Shown here one piece after another: positions 36,601-44,993 of a stretch of 64,000 nt of DNA (positions are counted from its first letter, which is position 1; every line of letters starts with the position of its first letter). Under the pieces are notes generated by a model that searched no databases, was not told the DNA's origin, and saw only the letters and a program-made list of their open reading frames with translations. Position numbers and translations under genes: made by a program. The DNA is from Phlebotomus papatasi (lineage: Eukaryota; Arthropoda; Insecta; Diptera; Psychodidae), in assembly GCF_024763615.1 (NCBI RefSeq), contig NC_077222.1:58652001-58716000 (forward strand). Reading direction: 5' to 3'.

Positions 36601-39000
36601 ATATGTCAAGTATTAAAAGATGTGAATACATTTTACAAAAAAGCAAAACCGTATTTTTAGTTGTTCAAAATAAAATGTAGAATTTTAGTCTAAAATTTCA
36701 AAGAATATATTCCGCATTTCCGCAAATGTTTAATTTTTGAATAATTAAATTTTTCATATGAAATTCCCATTTTTATCGACAAGGCTTTTTAGGATTTTTC
36801 AATTTTAGGAATCCGTAGCTTCTACAGCCGCTTTGAGTTAGTCAGAAATTAACCTAGTGATTATTCATGAATGGTTTTTAATCCTGCAAAATTCACGAGA
36901 TTCGCATATTCGCATAAAAAAGACATAATTTAAATTAAAAGAATGGATTGAAAAAAAAAACAAAGTTATCACAAGTTATGCTAATTTATATAACCATTGC
37001 ATAAAAGCAAAAAATAAACCTAATATTGTGCATACACCTTATCGATTTGCCAAAATGAAATTGAGTAAAATTTTCCATATTTCTCAATCTGCAAAATTGT
37101 ATCTATATCTTTTTCAGATATTTTGAATGGAATTTGAAATTTAAATTTTTTCAGTAACAATTGAGTTTCATAAAACTGAAGAATACTTATTTTTTATTTA
37201 TCTCCTTATGTAATCTCATTTGAAAGAAGTAATAGCAATTTATGAAAACAACCATAAAAACTGTAAAATTGTATTTAATATATTAGACGATCTCTATATT
37301 TTTATAAATTGAGCGAAAAAATTTTGGTTGGCGCTAAAAGGGTTAAGCAGTAGACAAGTTCCTCAGGTGTTTCATTAGTATTCTGAACTTCTTCACACAT
37401 CCCTTTGTATATTTATTCTTTCCGCATAGATTACAGTACTTGTAATTGTCCTTCAACATTACATGCAACTCTAGAGTCACCCTTCTTGAAAATGCGACGT
37501 AAATGGAAATTTGAACATGGTTTTTTCAAAATGTGTAAGAATTCGAAATAAAATTGTTTATTTGCATATATTTTCAATAAAATAAAATAAGTCCTTGAAA
37601 ATTTATTCCCCTGAAAATTACTTACAACTTCCAGCATATTGTAGTATCTTAAACTTTACTATTATAATACAAACTGCTTTAAACCAGACATTATAAGGAC
37701 GATAATATAGAATGTTAATTTCTGAATTTTTATTTTAGTATTATACAACTTCATAAAAATTAATTAAAAGAAGTAATCACCCAATTTAGCCTTATTATCC
37801 TTATATCAAATAATCAAGGAAAAAATTAATTGCTGCTATTAATCTCAATTCCAGGAATGTGCCAAACAGTGGTATAAAAATAAAACTAGGTAATGAAATA
37901 ATTTCTCTTCAGCCCACAAAACTCTTTCACCACATTCAATATGACCAACTTTCCTACCGGCATTATGCATAATGCATTTGGTGGCAAAAGTCATTCTTTT
38001 TTTCTTTCATTAAGCAATTAGTTTCCGTAATGAGAAATATTAGCAATTGCCCGATTTAAGACAAAAAAAAATAACACCGTAAATATTCATCAAAAGTGAT
38101 TCACCTCATTTTTCTTGAATAAAATTTTCGAGAGACACCAATAGCTTGATCATATTTCATCTTTTTTTCTCTACCTTGCCTTGGGTTGATTTTATCGAAG
38201 ATGTTTCTCCGAGTAAAAACAATTTGTTGGGGATATGTGAATGAGAGGAAGAATATGATCAGAGTAATTTTCGATGGTATTAATACATATTAGATCCAAT
38301 ATTTAGAGAACTATCCATTTTCTTTCATCAACATGCTAATATCGTGTGGGGGAAAGTAATAAAACAAGAGATCGGTGGCACGTAAAAAAAGGCAAATTCA
38401 CGCATGAAAACGAAAGAGTCACTGAAAAGAGAAATTTTGTGCTGTTGTAGATGACTCCCAAAGAAATCAATGAATGATTAAAATTGTGCCGGTCTTTATG
38501 ATGAATTGTGGCCAGTGTTTTAAATGCATACATTAGCGCATAAGTATATTTAGAGACAGAGATCAAAATGTTAATTCAATATTGAATGTGAAGTGGTAGA
38601 AGTCCACCAAGACCTACTGACCAAGATTTGAAGCCACTGTCGATTTTTCTGTTGGCTCCTTGATAACTTTGTGACTAAAATCCTCTGGGGAGACTATCGA
38701 TAGTCTTCTCACAAAGTACACATGAGCTTTTGGTGGAAAGTTCTCTGTGGTATAATTTGTCCTTAAAGAGCGATTTTTCTTGGAATTCTGACCCTTTATC
38801 TCTCGCGCACTCTCCTCAGCACCATGTCCATTTGCCTTATCAATCTCATCCACATTACCAACTGAAGATTCATGGGACACTGGGCAATTACCACTTTCCT
38901 TTCCACTATTTCGGATATTTCCATTCAAGTGCAAATTCGTGAGAAAAGAATTTGATTGAATGCACACACCGTCGCAAGTTATTTTAATTGTTGTCACCAT
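6432..39000 (-). CDS. Csk: C-terminal Src kinase (Csk), spliced, eight coding exons
   Basis: Cytoplasmic tyrosine kinase that phosphorylates the inhibitory C-terminal tyrosine of Src-family kinases. Coding exons in order: 39000-38622, 27265-26886, 20475-20048, 12938-12450, 12354-12193, 7096-6901, 6800-6714, 6608-6432. All phases match and the sum is 2298 nt, or 765 residues. Residues 1-395 are low-complexity (Q, P, S, T, N, H), with no recognisable SH3 domain. SH2 spans about 397-486 with the FLVRES arginine at 422. The kinase domain spans about 515-760: loop GKGEFGDV 520-527, K540 (VAVK), E554, HRDLAARN 629-636, DFG 649-651, APE 671-673. No catalytic residue is missing. As in the family, no C-terminal regulatory tail follows the kinase. 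A shorter product could start at the first internal ATG, 27182. Introns are long and full of transposons. Confidence 0.93.
6714..6800 (-). CDS. Csk: Csk exon 7 (kinase subdomain IX)
   Basis: 29 codons, acceptor CACGTAG and donor GTGAGT, both phase 0. It encodes RFSNKSDMWSFGILLWEIYS then FGRVPYPRI, the conserved DxWSFG aspartate region and the following helix of tyrosine kinases. Confidence 0.93.
6901..7096 (-). CDS. Csk: Csk exon 6 (catalytic and activation loops)
   Basis: The acceptor TTTCCAG ends at 7097 and the donor GTAAGT starts at 6900. It encodes DTCSGMEYLE, HRDLAARN, the DFG motif and the APE motif. The activation loop reads DFGLAREECYNLDVGKLPIK, which has a tyrosine, unlike the loop of vertebrate Csk as I recall it. 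Confidence 0.95.
7631..7776. mobile_element. Short hairpin MITE with TGCCCARCGCACAATAAC ends
   Basis: Inverted ends of about 31 bp (TGCCCAGCGCACAATAACTT) are flanked by TAA on both sides (7628-7630, 7777-7779). The centre is a second palindrome, ATGAGAGTGAGCGAGAT and its complement around TCTAGATCTAGA. Non-coding. Confidence 0.8.
8025..8356. mobile_element. pogo-like MITE with CAGTAGAACCCCGC ends
   Basis: Terminal inverted repeats CAGTAGAACCCCGCTATAG and CAGTAGAGCCCCGCTATAG, flanked by TA (8023-8024, 8357-8358). Near 8204-8270 the plus strand can be read as KRASTSATIARKVEAVEQF, which resembles the start of a pogo transposase DNA-binding domain. This is a deletion derivative without a full transposase. 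Confidence 0.8.
8370..8630. repeat. Cluster of TGTTCGTAAA repeats, both orientations
   Basis: At least six copies of TGTTCGTAAA or one-base variants lie between 8394 and 8620, with inverted copies (TTTACAAAC/ACGAACATTT) between 8455 and 8545. This suggests a small foldback element or a degenerate satellite; ends are unclear. Confidence 0.55.
8646..9865. mobile_element. Truncated inverted copy of the 1.8 kb element, interrupted by a SINE
   Basis: Read on the minus strand from 9865 it matches 16131 onward: GGTGAGATTCTTAACAATTT, the CTACTATAATCC block, the repeated AAATTTTAGTATGTTGTAG motif and TCTCCGGTTCTAATTAAC. Homology stops near 8650. It is interrupted by the insertion at 8739-9203. Confidence 0.8.
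8739..9203 (-). mobile_element. tRNA-derived SINE, minus orientation, 13-bp target duplication
   Basis: Flanked by direct repeats TGATCGACTTAAG (8726-8738, 9204-9216); the paralogous site near 16840 has the sequence once only. The head on the minus strand has an A-box-like TGGGTCAGTGG followed by ATAGAG, and a B-box-like GGGGTTCAAAGC. The tail is a short ATCTTATCTTAT run. This is a LINE-mobilised retroposon by its structure. Confidence 0.8.
10293..10521. mobile_element. TA-type MITE nested in the PIF-like MITE
   Basis: Ends AGGTAAAGTTCCCTCGAGTC and AGGTAAAGTGCCCTCAAGTC in inverted orientation, flanked by TA (10291-10292, 10522-10523). Removing it and one TA restores the palindrome sequence of copy 1 (AACGAAATACGGTGA), which proves the insertion. 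Confidence 0.88.
10555..11002. mobile_element. PIF/Harbinger-like foldback MITE, copy 3, nested in copy 2
   Basis: Ends GGGCAGAATC and (mutated) GAGCAGAATC. Its 3-bp duplication TCA (10552-10554, 11003-11005) lies within the right terminal repeat of copy 2, so a family member inserted into a sister element. Confidence 0.88.
11523..11746. mobile_element. MITE with CACTGAGA-type ends, copy A
   Basis: Ends CAATGAGAAAAA and TTTCTCTCAGT, flanked by TA. The interior is shared with 23927-24180, including TCCTCATAACTTTAACA and AATATATCAACATTTTTTAA. Degenerate and non-coding. Confidence 0.7.
12193..12354 (-). CDS. Csk: Csk exon 5 (kinase hinge region)
   Basis: The acceptor TTTGTCTTTCAG ends at 12355; the donor GTGAGT starts at 12192. 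It starts with one base and ends with two bases of split codons, matching both neighbours. It encodes TLEHENLVKFIGLVF, the hinge VTEYMSKGSL and the following helix. Confidence 0.93.
12450..12938 (-). CDS. Csk: Csk exon 4 (SH2 domain and kinase N-lobe)
   Basis: The acceptor TGGCTGTTGCAG ends at 12939, so the open frame further upstream is intronic. Joining to exon 3 makes the AMPWFHG junction typical of Csk. It encodes the whole SH2 domain (FLVRES at 419-424), the linker, the glycine loop GKGEFGDV, the VAVK lysine and the helix C glutamate. The donor GTAAGT starts at 12449. Confidence 0.95.
14824..15683. mobile_element. 860-bp pogo-like MITE carrying a transposase fragment
   Basis: Ends GGGTAAATTAAGC and GGGTAAATGTCC, flanked by TA (14822-14823, 15684-15685). 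A second, inverted copy is 59367-60421. At about 15318-15410 the plus strand reads NKSCTQDEQLNKVLEAFRRS, similar to the start of a psq-type helix-turn-helix as in pogo transposases (compare YPVEQLQHAIEAV in the intact element at 46.8 kb). This supports derivation from a pogo-like parent. Confidence 0.8.
16131..17918. mobile_element. 1.8 kb non-coding element made of roughly 300-bp units
   Basis: Inverted ends GGTGAGATTCTTAAC with TA at both sides (16129-16130, 17919-17920). The interior repeats motifs at near-regular spacing: AAATTTTAGTATGTTRTAG at about 16477, 16778 and 17067, and CTCCGGTTCTA at about 16596, 16901 and 17186. The copies decay to the right. No coding frame. A (GGCC)n run lies at 16261-16283. 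A truncated copy is at 8646-9865. Confidence 0.8.
18626..19161. mobile_element. piggyBac-like MITE, copy 1 (unfilled)
   Basis: Begins CCCATTCCTTACCATGG and ends TGAATGGG, next to TTAA on the right (19162-19165) and a mutated TAAA on the left. CCC/GGG termini with TTAA are the piggyBac signature. It shares most of its length with 61656-62633 but lacks the insertion found there. Confidence 0.75.
20048..20475 (-). CDS. Csk: Csk exon 3 (disordered N-terminal region)
   Basis: The acceptor TTGATTTCAG ends at 20476 and the exon begins QQNQNPIHLTNHLHANQQ in phase 0. It then encodes 142 residues rich in S, P, N, T and M with PPPSG and PKSP segments, ending KCEVKLNAMP. The last codon is split by the donor GTAAGTC at 20047, and its completion by exon 4 gives PWFHG, which confirms the join. 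Lacks any known fold; possibly carries proline motifs for SH3 partners. Confidence 0.88.
21452..21685. mobile_element. TTAA-flanked MITE with CACTAAACC ends
   Basis: Ends CACTAAACCTACC and CACTAAACCCAGC, flanked by TTAA (21448-21451, 21686-21689). Length 234 bp, non-coding; piggyBac-like by its target duplication. Confidence 0.75.
21716..22597. mobile_element. TA-type element with GGGGAGACTGGGG ends
   Basis: Left end GGGGAGACTGGGGCAAAAAG; right end GGGGAGACTGGGGTAAAAAG on the minus strand; TA on the left and a mutated CA on the right. 882 bp. An internal copy of the terminal motif (TGGGGTAAAAAGTAAC) lies near 22068. No transposase frame seen. Confidence 0.8.
23523..23740. mobile_element. TA-type MITE with GGGGAAAGCGCGCTACC ends
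   Basis: 218 bp, inverted ends GGGGAAAGCGCGCTACCTTC and GGGGAAAGCGCGCTACCTTT, flanked by TA (23521-23522, 23741-23742). A decayed end of the same family lies near 108-155. Confidence 0.85.
23927..24180. mobile_element. MITE with CACTGAGA ends, copy B
   Basis: Ends CACTGAGAAAAA and TTTCTCTCAGTG with TA on both sides. The interior matches 11523-11746 closely, with a short extra segment near 24090-24120. Confidence 0.75.
25468..26505. mobile_element. TA-type element with GGGAGACTGGGG ends
   Basis: Left end GGGAGACTGGGGCACATGTA and right end GGGGGAACTGGGGTAGTAGT on the minus strand, flanked by TA. 1038 bp. Further internal copies of the end motif lie near 25683 and 26128 (GGGGTAGA). No transposase frame is seen. 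Confidence 0.75.
26886..27265 (-). CDS. Csk: Csk exon 2 (basic and proline-rich N-terminal region)
   Basis: The acceptor TGCGTCTTTCAG ends at 27266; the donor GTAAGT starts at 26885 in phase 0. It encodes GDLKRRRSDRKQIVARR, then a Q/H/P-rich stretch with KRPAPQPGV and PPPQVPPH. The basic cluster KRRRSDRKQ could act as a nuclear or membrane-contact patch (inference). An internal ATG at 27182 could start a shorter isoform. Confidence 0.85.
28599..29277. mobile_element. TA-type MITE with GGGGAATTCTGTAA ends, host of another MITE
   Basis: Ends GGGGAATTCTGTAA and its complement TTACAGAATTCCCC, with TA on the left (28597-28598) and TC on the right. The arms also share TGGCATT and ATATGA blocks. 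It is interrupted at 28818-29146. Confidence 0.75.
28818..29146. mobile_element. pogo-like MITE with CAGTAGAGTC ends, nested
   Basis: 329 bp, ends CAGTAGAGTCTCTCAAAT and CAGTAGAGTCCCTTAAAT, flanked by TA (28816-28817, 29147-29148). Close in its ends to the element at 8025-8356. It lies within the MITE 28599-29277. Confidence 0.85.
31858..33509. mobile_element. Tc1-like element rebuilt as a foldback, two 714-bp arms
   Basis: Arms 31858-32571 and 32796-33509 are inverted copies of equal length and nearly identical (one mismatch noted near 32350/33011). The ends are CAGTGAGTGTCAATAGTTTG, flanked by TA. Each arm encodes the same transposase N-terminus, MVKYYSYEARVHLKNATGRP then RVSTQKVDNRILGISDSNP, typical of the Tc1 DNA-binding region. 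The 224-bp spacer, read on the minus strand, continues with ARKIPLVSKTKLRKRL, also Tc1-like and in a shifted frame. The catalytic DDE domain is absent, so the element is non-autonomous. Confidence 0.88.
36140..36405 (+). mobile_element. tRNA-derived SINE
   Basis: A-box-like GGTTAAGTGGTAGAG at 36151-36165 and a canonical B box GGTTCGAATTCC at 36193-36204 form a pol III promoter. An unrelated body follows, and an AT-rich tail ends near 36405. The head does not fold as a full tRNA with acceptor stem, so it is not called a tRNA gene. The start is approximate. Confidence 0.65.
38622..39000 (-). CDS. Csk: Probable alternative first coding exon of Csk
   Basis: An ATG at 39000-38998 opens a 126-codon frame, MVTTIKITCDGVCIQSNSF onward. 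It includes KNRSLRTNYTTENFPPKAH and ends STVASNL, followed by the donor GTCAGT at 38621, which is non-consensus at position 3. The exon ends with one base of a codon; exon 2 begins with two, so the join keeps the frame (GAT, Asp). No upstream in-frame ATG exists before a stop. The assignment rests on strand, phase and position; it resembles no domain I know. The next stop in frame is only three codons past the donor. Confidence 0.6.
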
Positions 39001-42000
39001 AACTCACAATTAAATTAAACTTTTTAGTTGACTCCTCAACCAAATTCACACCTTTCACAATTAATTTTTCTGCCCTCACTTTTTACAGATTTTTTTTCGC
39101 AATATTCAATTCACTATGGCGAAATCTTTGCACAAAAATCCTCATAAAAAAAACATTGTTCAACATAAAACCAGAAGGATGAATTTGATGATGGTGTACG
39201 AGAATGTTGTAATCTCTGAATAAACAAAAATGTTTATAATTCTACCGGTCAGCAGCTATTTGACAAAAAAGTGAGATAATTCATTAGCATAAACAAAGGT
39301 CAGCATGGCAAAGTCGTGGATTCCAATCACTTTAATTTTCTTAAATCATCCTCTAGTCAAAATTCCCAAGGAATTTCACTTTCAATCACTAACTTTTAGT
39401 CATTTAGCTATTTATTATATCTCAACACAATCATCACTCTGCTTCAACTAAAGCATCAAATTCCCAAGAGTTATCATCATTTTTCAATATTTCCCGGCTT
39501 CTATTACAGAGAACGCAAATATCCTTAGAGATATACGAGTTGGGTACTAAAAATTGATGACCGTCTCTTTCTTGTGGTAAATAAGAAGCGAAAACTGGGA
39601 GGTTTTTTGGGACGAGAAAAAAATAGCGTGATACGAAGTGAATTGCTGGAGATATCTTTTACGACTAATGTATCGGTTTCTCCTCAATGGATTTTCTTCT
39701 CAACACTCCAAAGCTTCTCCATGCACCACAGCACCCAAATATTCGACCACTCTGACGTCGTCAACCGCAAAAACGAAGCAATCACAACTGCTGCAAACCC
39801 GTTTATTTTTCAACTCGTCACCGTCTTTCAGAAGACCACACTTCTTCTTCCAAACTCCACACTCACATCATTCGTATACATTGGTGCAAAAAAAAAAACA
39901 AGAGTTTATAGTAAAAGAAAACAAGACGCAGGGACATGCTATACACGGAGATGTAATCAAAATTCCAAACACTTTGGGAAGCTGGATGACAATGAGAAAA
40001 AAAAAGAGAAGACACTTGATACAGAAATATTCTCAAGTTATTCATGGTCGACATCTGATGACTCTTTCTGACTCTACAATAAACATCCCTATATGTGTTC
40101 TTCCCTCATCCACCAGCAACTTTATACACTCTTCTATATTTACTTTACAACACATTTTCTATACAACACCCTTTTGTTCACCAACCAGCCACTGTATTAT
40201 TGGATTTTAAATAGTTTTGTTGAGGAAATTGAAACACATCTCTGCAATTCTTCTAAACACACCATTCGTCTCAATTTCCGTTTCCGCACCAAAGAAACAG
40301 AGAGACACTCAATTCCTCATTCTATTCATTTGTTTTATCTTCATCCAATTAATAAACAACTTATTGGCGGCGATTTCTCGTTTTTGAAGAAAGTTTTGCA
40401 TATCACGTTTATTATCGTCATACATACATATAATATCATGTCAAAAGCAGTAAAATTTACAGAATGCTTGGACCACATTGGACAAGAAGAAATAATGAAA
40501 TATGAAAATAATAACTTTAAATGACTTCTTAAGGAAGTTAAACTACGGAGGTAAGTAAACTTATGAAATTATAAAAGACAATTGGAAAAGACGACTTTAA
40601 AATATTGAAGGAACCAATTTCCTTTAAAAATCTTCAAATTCACTGCTTTTGCTTATTATTTTCCTTCGACTCTTTTGGGACTCTGAATTACCCAAAGGAA
40701 AATACGAATAATTCTCTGGGAAATCAATCTTTTGCAAAGATTGAAATCAATTTTTTGCAAAAATTGATAAAAATCCAATTCCTGTTAATGATTGCGGACC
40801 ATAAGGATGTCTTCTAAATCTTGATTTTTTTTTGCCGAGGCATGAAAAATTCCTAAACTGATAATATTTTTGATCAAGAATTGTAAAATTTATTTGCTGG
40901 AAGGAAATGTTAAAGTCCAGAAAGAGAAATATTACAAAATCATTCAGGAATTCAGTTAAGCCAAATATTTGAAGATCGTACTACCACAACATTAATATAC
41001 TTGCAAATTAAACTCCACTGATAAATTAATCTCAACGATTCGGCTAAATAAAATTTGGAATTTTCCAACCTTTAATTTTTTATACGAGCTATGTTCAAAA
41101 AGTAAAGTGAATTTTCAAAATTCGATTCTCGATTTTCCTTTTTTGTCATGTTGGTACATTATATCCCCAACCACCCCAACTTAAATTGACATGATCCGCC
41201 ATTTCGCATTTTTAGTTTGGGTTTTACAGATATAAACGTTAGACGTGTTTTAGACTTCTTGGCGATTTTTTGCTGAAGAAAAAAAAATGATCAAAGAAAC
41301 TGTATCAAAATTTATGTGAAAAAAATAAAATTAAACATTAAACATTTAAACGCATGTAAAATGTCAACTAATATTGGTAAAATCGAAAATTTAATATTAA
41401 CTAACCCCACTTGAAAGTAATCTAAAATTATTTCTAGGTAGGACTTATTCGGAATATGTACTCCTTCTTCCTTGAAAATTTGTAAATTTCATTTAAAAAC
41501 ATATATACGACAATAATTTTGTACTATACGTAGTGTAGTATATTGCTATATTAAATTCCGCAATCCCATTTACTAACCCTCAATATCGTTCCATGACTCG
41601 CGATACATTGTAGAAATTCCATTCAAATAATAAAATGATGTCAGTTGAAAATTGGAAGATACTGACTTTCTCGGCCAAAAATAAAATTCAATTAAAATTT
41701 TTCGAAATGGGCTTTTTTTGTCCAAAAAAAAATTAGTGTAATTGCGCACAAATGAAATGAATTGCGTGGTTCCTAAAATATGCTAAAAATATCAAATGAG
41801 TCTCTCTGTGATTTCCAAATAAGAAGATGGTGAGAAAAAAGACAGGGAGTCAATTGTGCGAACAATCAGTGATTTCTCGTATGGTGTCTATAGAAATGAA
41901 AAGAAATTGAGAGAGAAAGAGAATCCGAAGTGAAGATTAACCACAAGATAGAGAAACAACAAAAAAAAGAAGACTGACTCTTTTTTGAACTCCGACTTTG

Positions 42001-42918
42001 ACAAGGATACTGTAGGGTGTGTCCATATTATGTGAGATTGAAAGTTACATTTCTGCTCTGGTGGAGATCTTGGTATTCTTTGTGATGCTATGACGAATCT
42101 ATAGATTTTTTGAATGATCAGTGGAGTGATCTGGAGCACCCTGTTTGCCACATTCCATACATTTTGTGTATAAAAATGCATACGGCTCCCAGTGTTTACG
42201 TAAACATGGTCATTCATTGAATTTGCAACTTAGGAAGTTTTAATTTACTCTTCAAACATTTGGATCTAAAGGGATTAACACAGGCTTTAGACGTAACTTC
42301 TTTAAATATTTTTATCAATCAGGACTTTTTGGAAACTGGGCTAAACCTCTAGTTTGAAGACCGCCTAAAGGATATTTGAAATCATCAAAGATATATGATA
42401 AGTGATAGAAAAAAGCGTAATTGGTAAGACAAAAATTGCTCAATTACTAAAACTTAATACAACATTTTGAAGTTTATTTCTATTGTATTCTAAATAAATA
42501 AATAAAGTTCTTTTTAATGAATTGATCAGATTTTATGGTTTTTCCTTAATCCTTTAAGGGCATTTGAGTAAACGGATCATTATGATTTCCTTAATTTTGA
42601 AGCTGTTCATGAAAAACTATCAAATTTTTAAATACTGAAAAATAGGCGAGTTTGTAATCAAATTATTCATTAACTTACGATTGAAATTCTTTAATTTTCC
42701 TATCAATTTTTGAGATGAAGAAAACGAAAAAGTTAAGTTTAATATTAAATGTTAAAATTAAAGATTTTCTGAGTTAAAGATTTATGTGGCATCATCTAAA
42801 TGCCCTCTGATCATTATTTTGATCAATATTACGTTAAGCCGTGTTTCTGCTGAAGTCCTAAGTGTGGCTAGAGCATAGTTCAATCTATCTTGAAGATTTT
42901 TTGTAGAGAAAGGTTTAA
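39001..42918. other. Region upstream of the Csk 38.6 kb exon, no gene seen
   Basis: The first part should hold the promoter and 5' UTR of the transcript starting at 39000 (inference). Overlapping open frames at 39.57-40.5 kb on the plus strand have low-complexity translations (S, T, H, F, K) with no domain and do not look coding. A palindromic or repeat segment recurs near 42340 (the CCTCTAGT family of 3.15 kb). Confidence 0.4.
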
Positions 42919-43444
42919 CCCTCGAACGGGTAAGACCGCCTCCAGGTGGTCTTCACAAAAATCACGTTTACAGCGACAATAAAGGTTTTATTTATTTAAA
43001 AGTGCTATAGTGTCCTCGGTAATAGTCTTATAAACATCTCTTGAAAGTTTGAACTCATTTTGACTCTTCGTTTTGTTGCTATTCCCAGTTTCGTGTGACA
43101 GGTAAGAGAAAAAGCAACAAAAAATATTTGTGCAAAAAAACTCATTTCCAATTTCCACAAAAATACCGATTTAAAGTTATCTGACTAAAATAAATTTATT
43201 TTTTACTGAAAGATATGTCATTCTACTTCGTATATTTTATTTAAAAAATTTGAAAAAACTAAAAATGTGAATTTTAGAAGTAAAAAGAGTTTCAAAAATT
43301 TTTTTATATTTTCTCACCTAGCGCCTAAACTAAAAAAGATAATGAACAATGGATGGTTTTTTCGACTTTATTGGATCATAATTATCCTAGAAAACATTGT
43401 TTTAGAACTCTTTTTCGCATATTAAAGAAAACACCGTTAGAGGG
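42919..43444. mobile_element. piggyBac-like MITE with CCCTCGAACGG ends
   Basis: Flanked by TTAA on both sides (42915-42918, 43445-43448). Begins CCCTCGAACGGGTAAG and ends CCGTTAGAGGG. 526 bp, non-coding. Confidence 0.7.
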
Positions 43445-43770
43445 TTAATGGGGTTTCATACTCAGTTCTAAAATAAAAAAAAAAAGAAATTTAAAGTTTA
43501 ACAATTTCATTTCATTTTTTTCATTGTTATATTTTGACTTTGATTTAAAGTCAATAAGCTAAAATATAAAAATTTTATTTTTTAAAATCAAGATCTAAGG
43601 CTTTCCTCAAAATTTTCTTTTTCTATAATTAATGATTAAAGAGACCCTCCCTATCAGCTTTTAAAAATGATTTTTTTTAAGGGTTAACGTTTCCATCTCA
43701 GTTTCACAACGATGAAGTTTGTTACATTTCAACTTGAACAACTCTTTTGCCTCTTTTGGGACTCTGAGTA

Positions 43771-43987
43771 GGGGGAGATGAGGCTATTTTAAGCTGTGGG
43801 TCTAGATTGTTATACGAGTTTTTCGCCTATTTCTAAATGAAACTGCTTTTTACAATTATTTTATTTAGATCCACATTTATTTTATCTATCCAAATTGCAT
43901 CATGTTAAAACCCAGTTTATATAAGAAATATTCGAAAAAATCGTATAACAATGTAGTCCCAAAGCTGAAAGTATACCCACCTCCCCC
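43771..43987. mobile_element. TA-type MITE with GGGGGAGATGAGG ends
   Basis: 217 bp. Left GGGGGAGATGAGGCTATTTT, right GGGGGAGGTGGGTATACTTT on the minus strand, TA on both sides. A decayed end of the same family lies near 60840-60880. Confidence 0.75.
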
Positions 43988-43990
43988 TAC

Positions 43991-44993
43991 TTAAAGGAAA
44001 ATATGGATGTTTTAGGAAAACTTTTTTTTAATTATTTAGAACCGATAAAAAAACCAATTCTTCTGGATGATGACTAAATCTGAGATATTTTATTTTTTAT
44101 AAAACCTCGATTAACTCAGGAGCTAAGATATTATTGATCAAAAAATGGTTAAATTGGCGTGTAGTATTAATACTGTGGTTCCGAAAGAGTTAATTAGGCT
44201 TAAAGAAATTTGGCAGACTTTAAGATTATAGATTTTTCTTGGAAAATACGAATCAAAGTTTCAGATAATAAAGTTTGTAACGTTAATTCAAGAGACTTAA
44301 AAGAAATTAGCATTTCAAATTTAATGCTTCCGGCAGATCTTTTAGATCAGTATAGCCTTAAATAGGAACAGCATGTATCTTTAGGCATGAAATAAACTTC
44401 AAATTGAATTGAATTGAATGAGTAAAATTTCATGAAATCAAAATTTACATCCCTTTCTTTCTTAAAATATTGTCATAAGTCTATTCCATTCTTTCAATCC
44501 CAAAATTGGATTGAACTAAATTTAATTTAAGTATGATGTTCAAATGAAGAAGAAGAGTGCGAAAGAGTAGGATAAATGTAAATCTTTTGAGAAGGAAAGG
44601 GACGCGAATTTTTAATTTATGACATTTTCTCGATCTAAAAGTTTTAATTTTCAAAACATCATTTTCTTAAATTCACCTTAGAATTCAAAGGATAATTTTA
44701 TTACTGATGCCTCCAGCACACCTTTCAGATCAGGAAAATTTCAAGAAATCAAAATTCACAGACCTTTCTTACTCAGACGTTTTGGATTTTAATATGACAT
44801 AAAAAGGGATAGACATTGTCTATTCCATTCTTTCGCACCTCAAATTAGATAAAACTAAATTGAATTTGGTGTGATGTTTAAAAGAAGAAGAAGAGTAAAA
44901 AAAAGAATGGGATAGACGGGATAAACATATGGAAAAGCATTGAGGAAGAAATGGACGTGAATTTTGATTCCTTGGAATTTATTGATCCAAGTA
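43991..44993. other. AT-rich intergenic/intronic stretch with dispersed repeat fragments
   Basis: No gene seen. Around 44440-44650 and 44750-44970 are two related segments, with a further relative at 23040-23290. All contain CCTTTCTT, TCTATTCCATTCTTTC and complementary GGATAGA blocks and look like arms of decayed foldback elements. Confidence 0.4.

Larger units (their letters stand above)
27266..38621 (-). other. Csk: Csk intron 1, including two nested transposon groups
   Basis: 11.4 kb without further exons seen. It holds a nested pair of MITEs (28599-29277 and 28818-29146), the Tc1-like foldback (31858-33509) and a tRNA-derived SINE near 36.15-36.41 kb. Around 36424 lies a (CATT)n run followed by another short repeat. 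The remainder (29.3-31.8, 33.5-36.1 and 36.5-38.6 kb) is AT-rich without recognisable content. Confidence 0.7.

Noticed and set aside
39574..40524. Three overlapping plus-strand open frames of 140-190 codons
   Set aside because: Low-complexity translations rich in S, T, H, F and K, no domain, no splice context, and the frames overlap each other; most likely chance frames in the flank of the Csk alternative exon.
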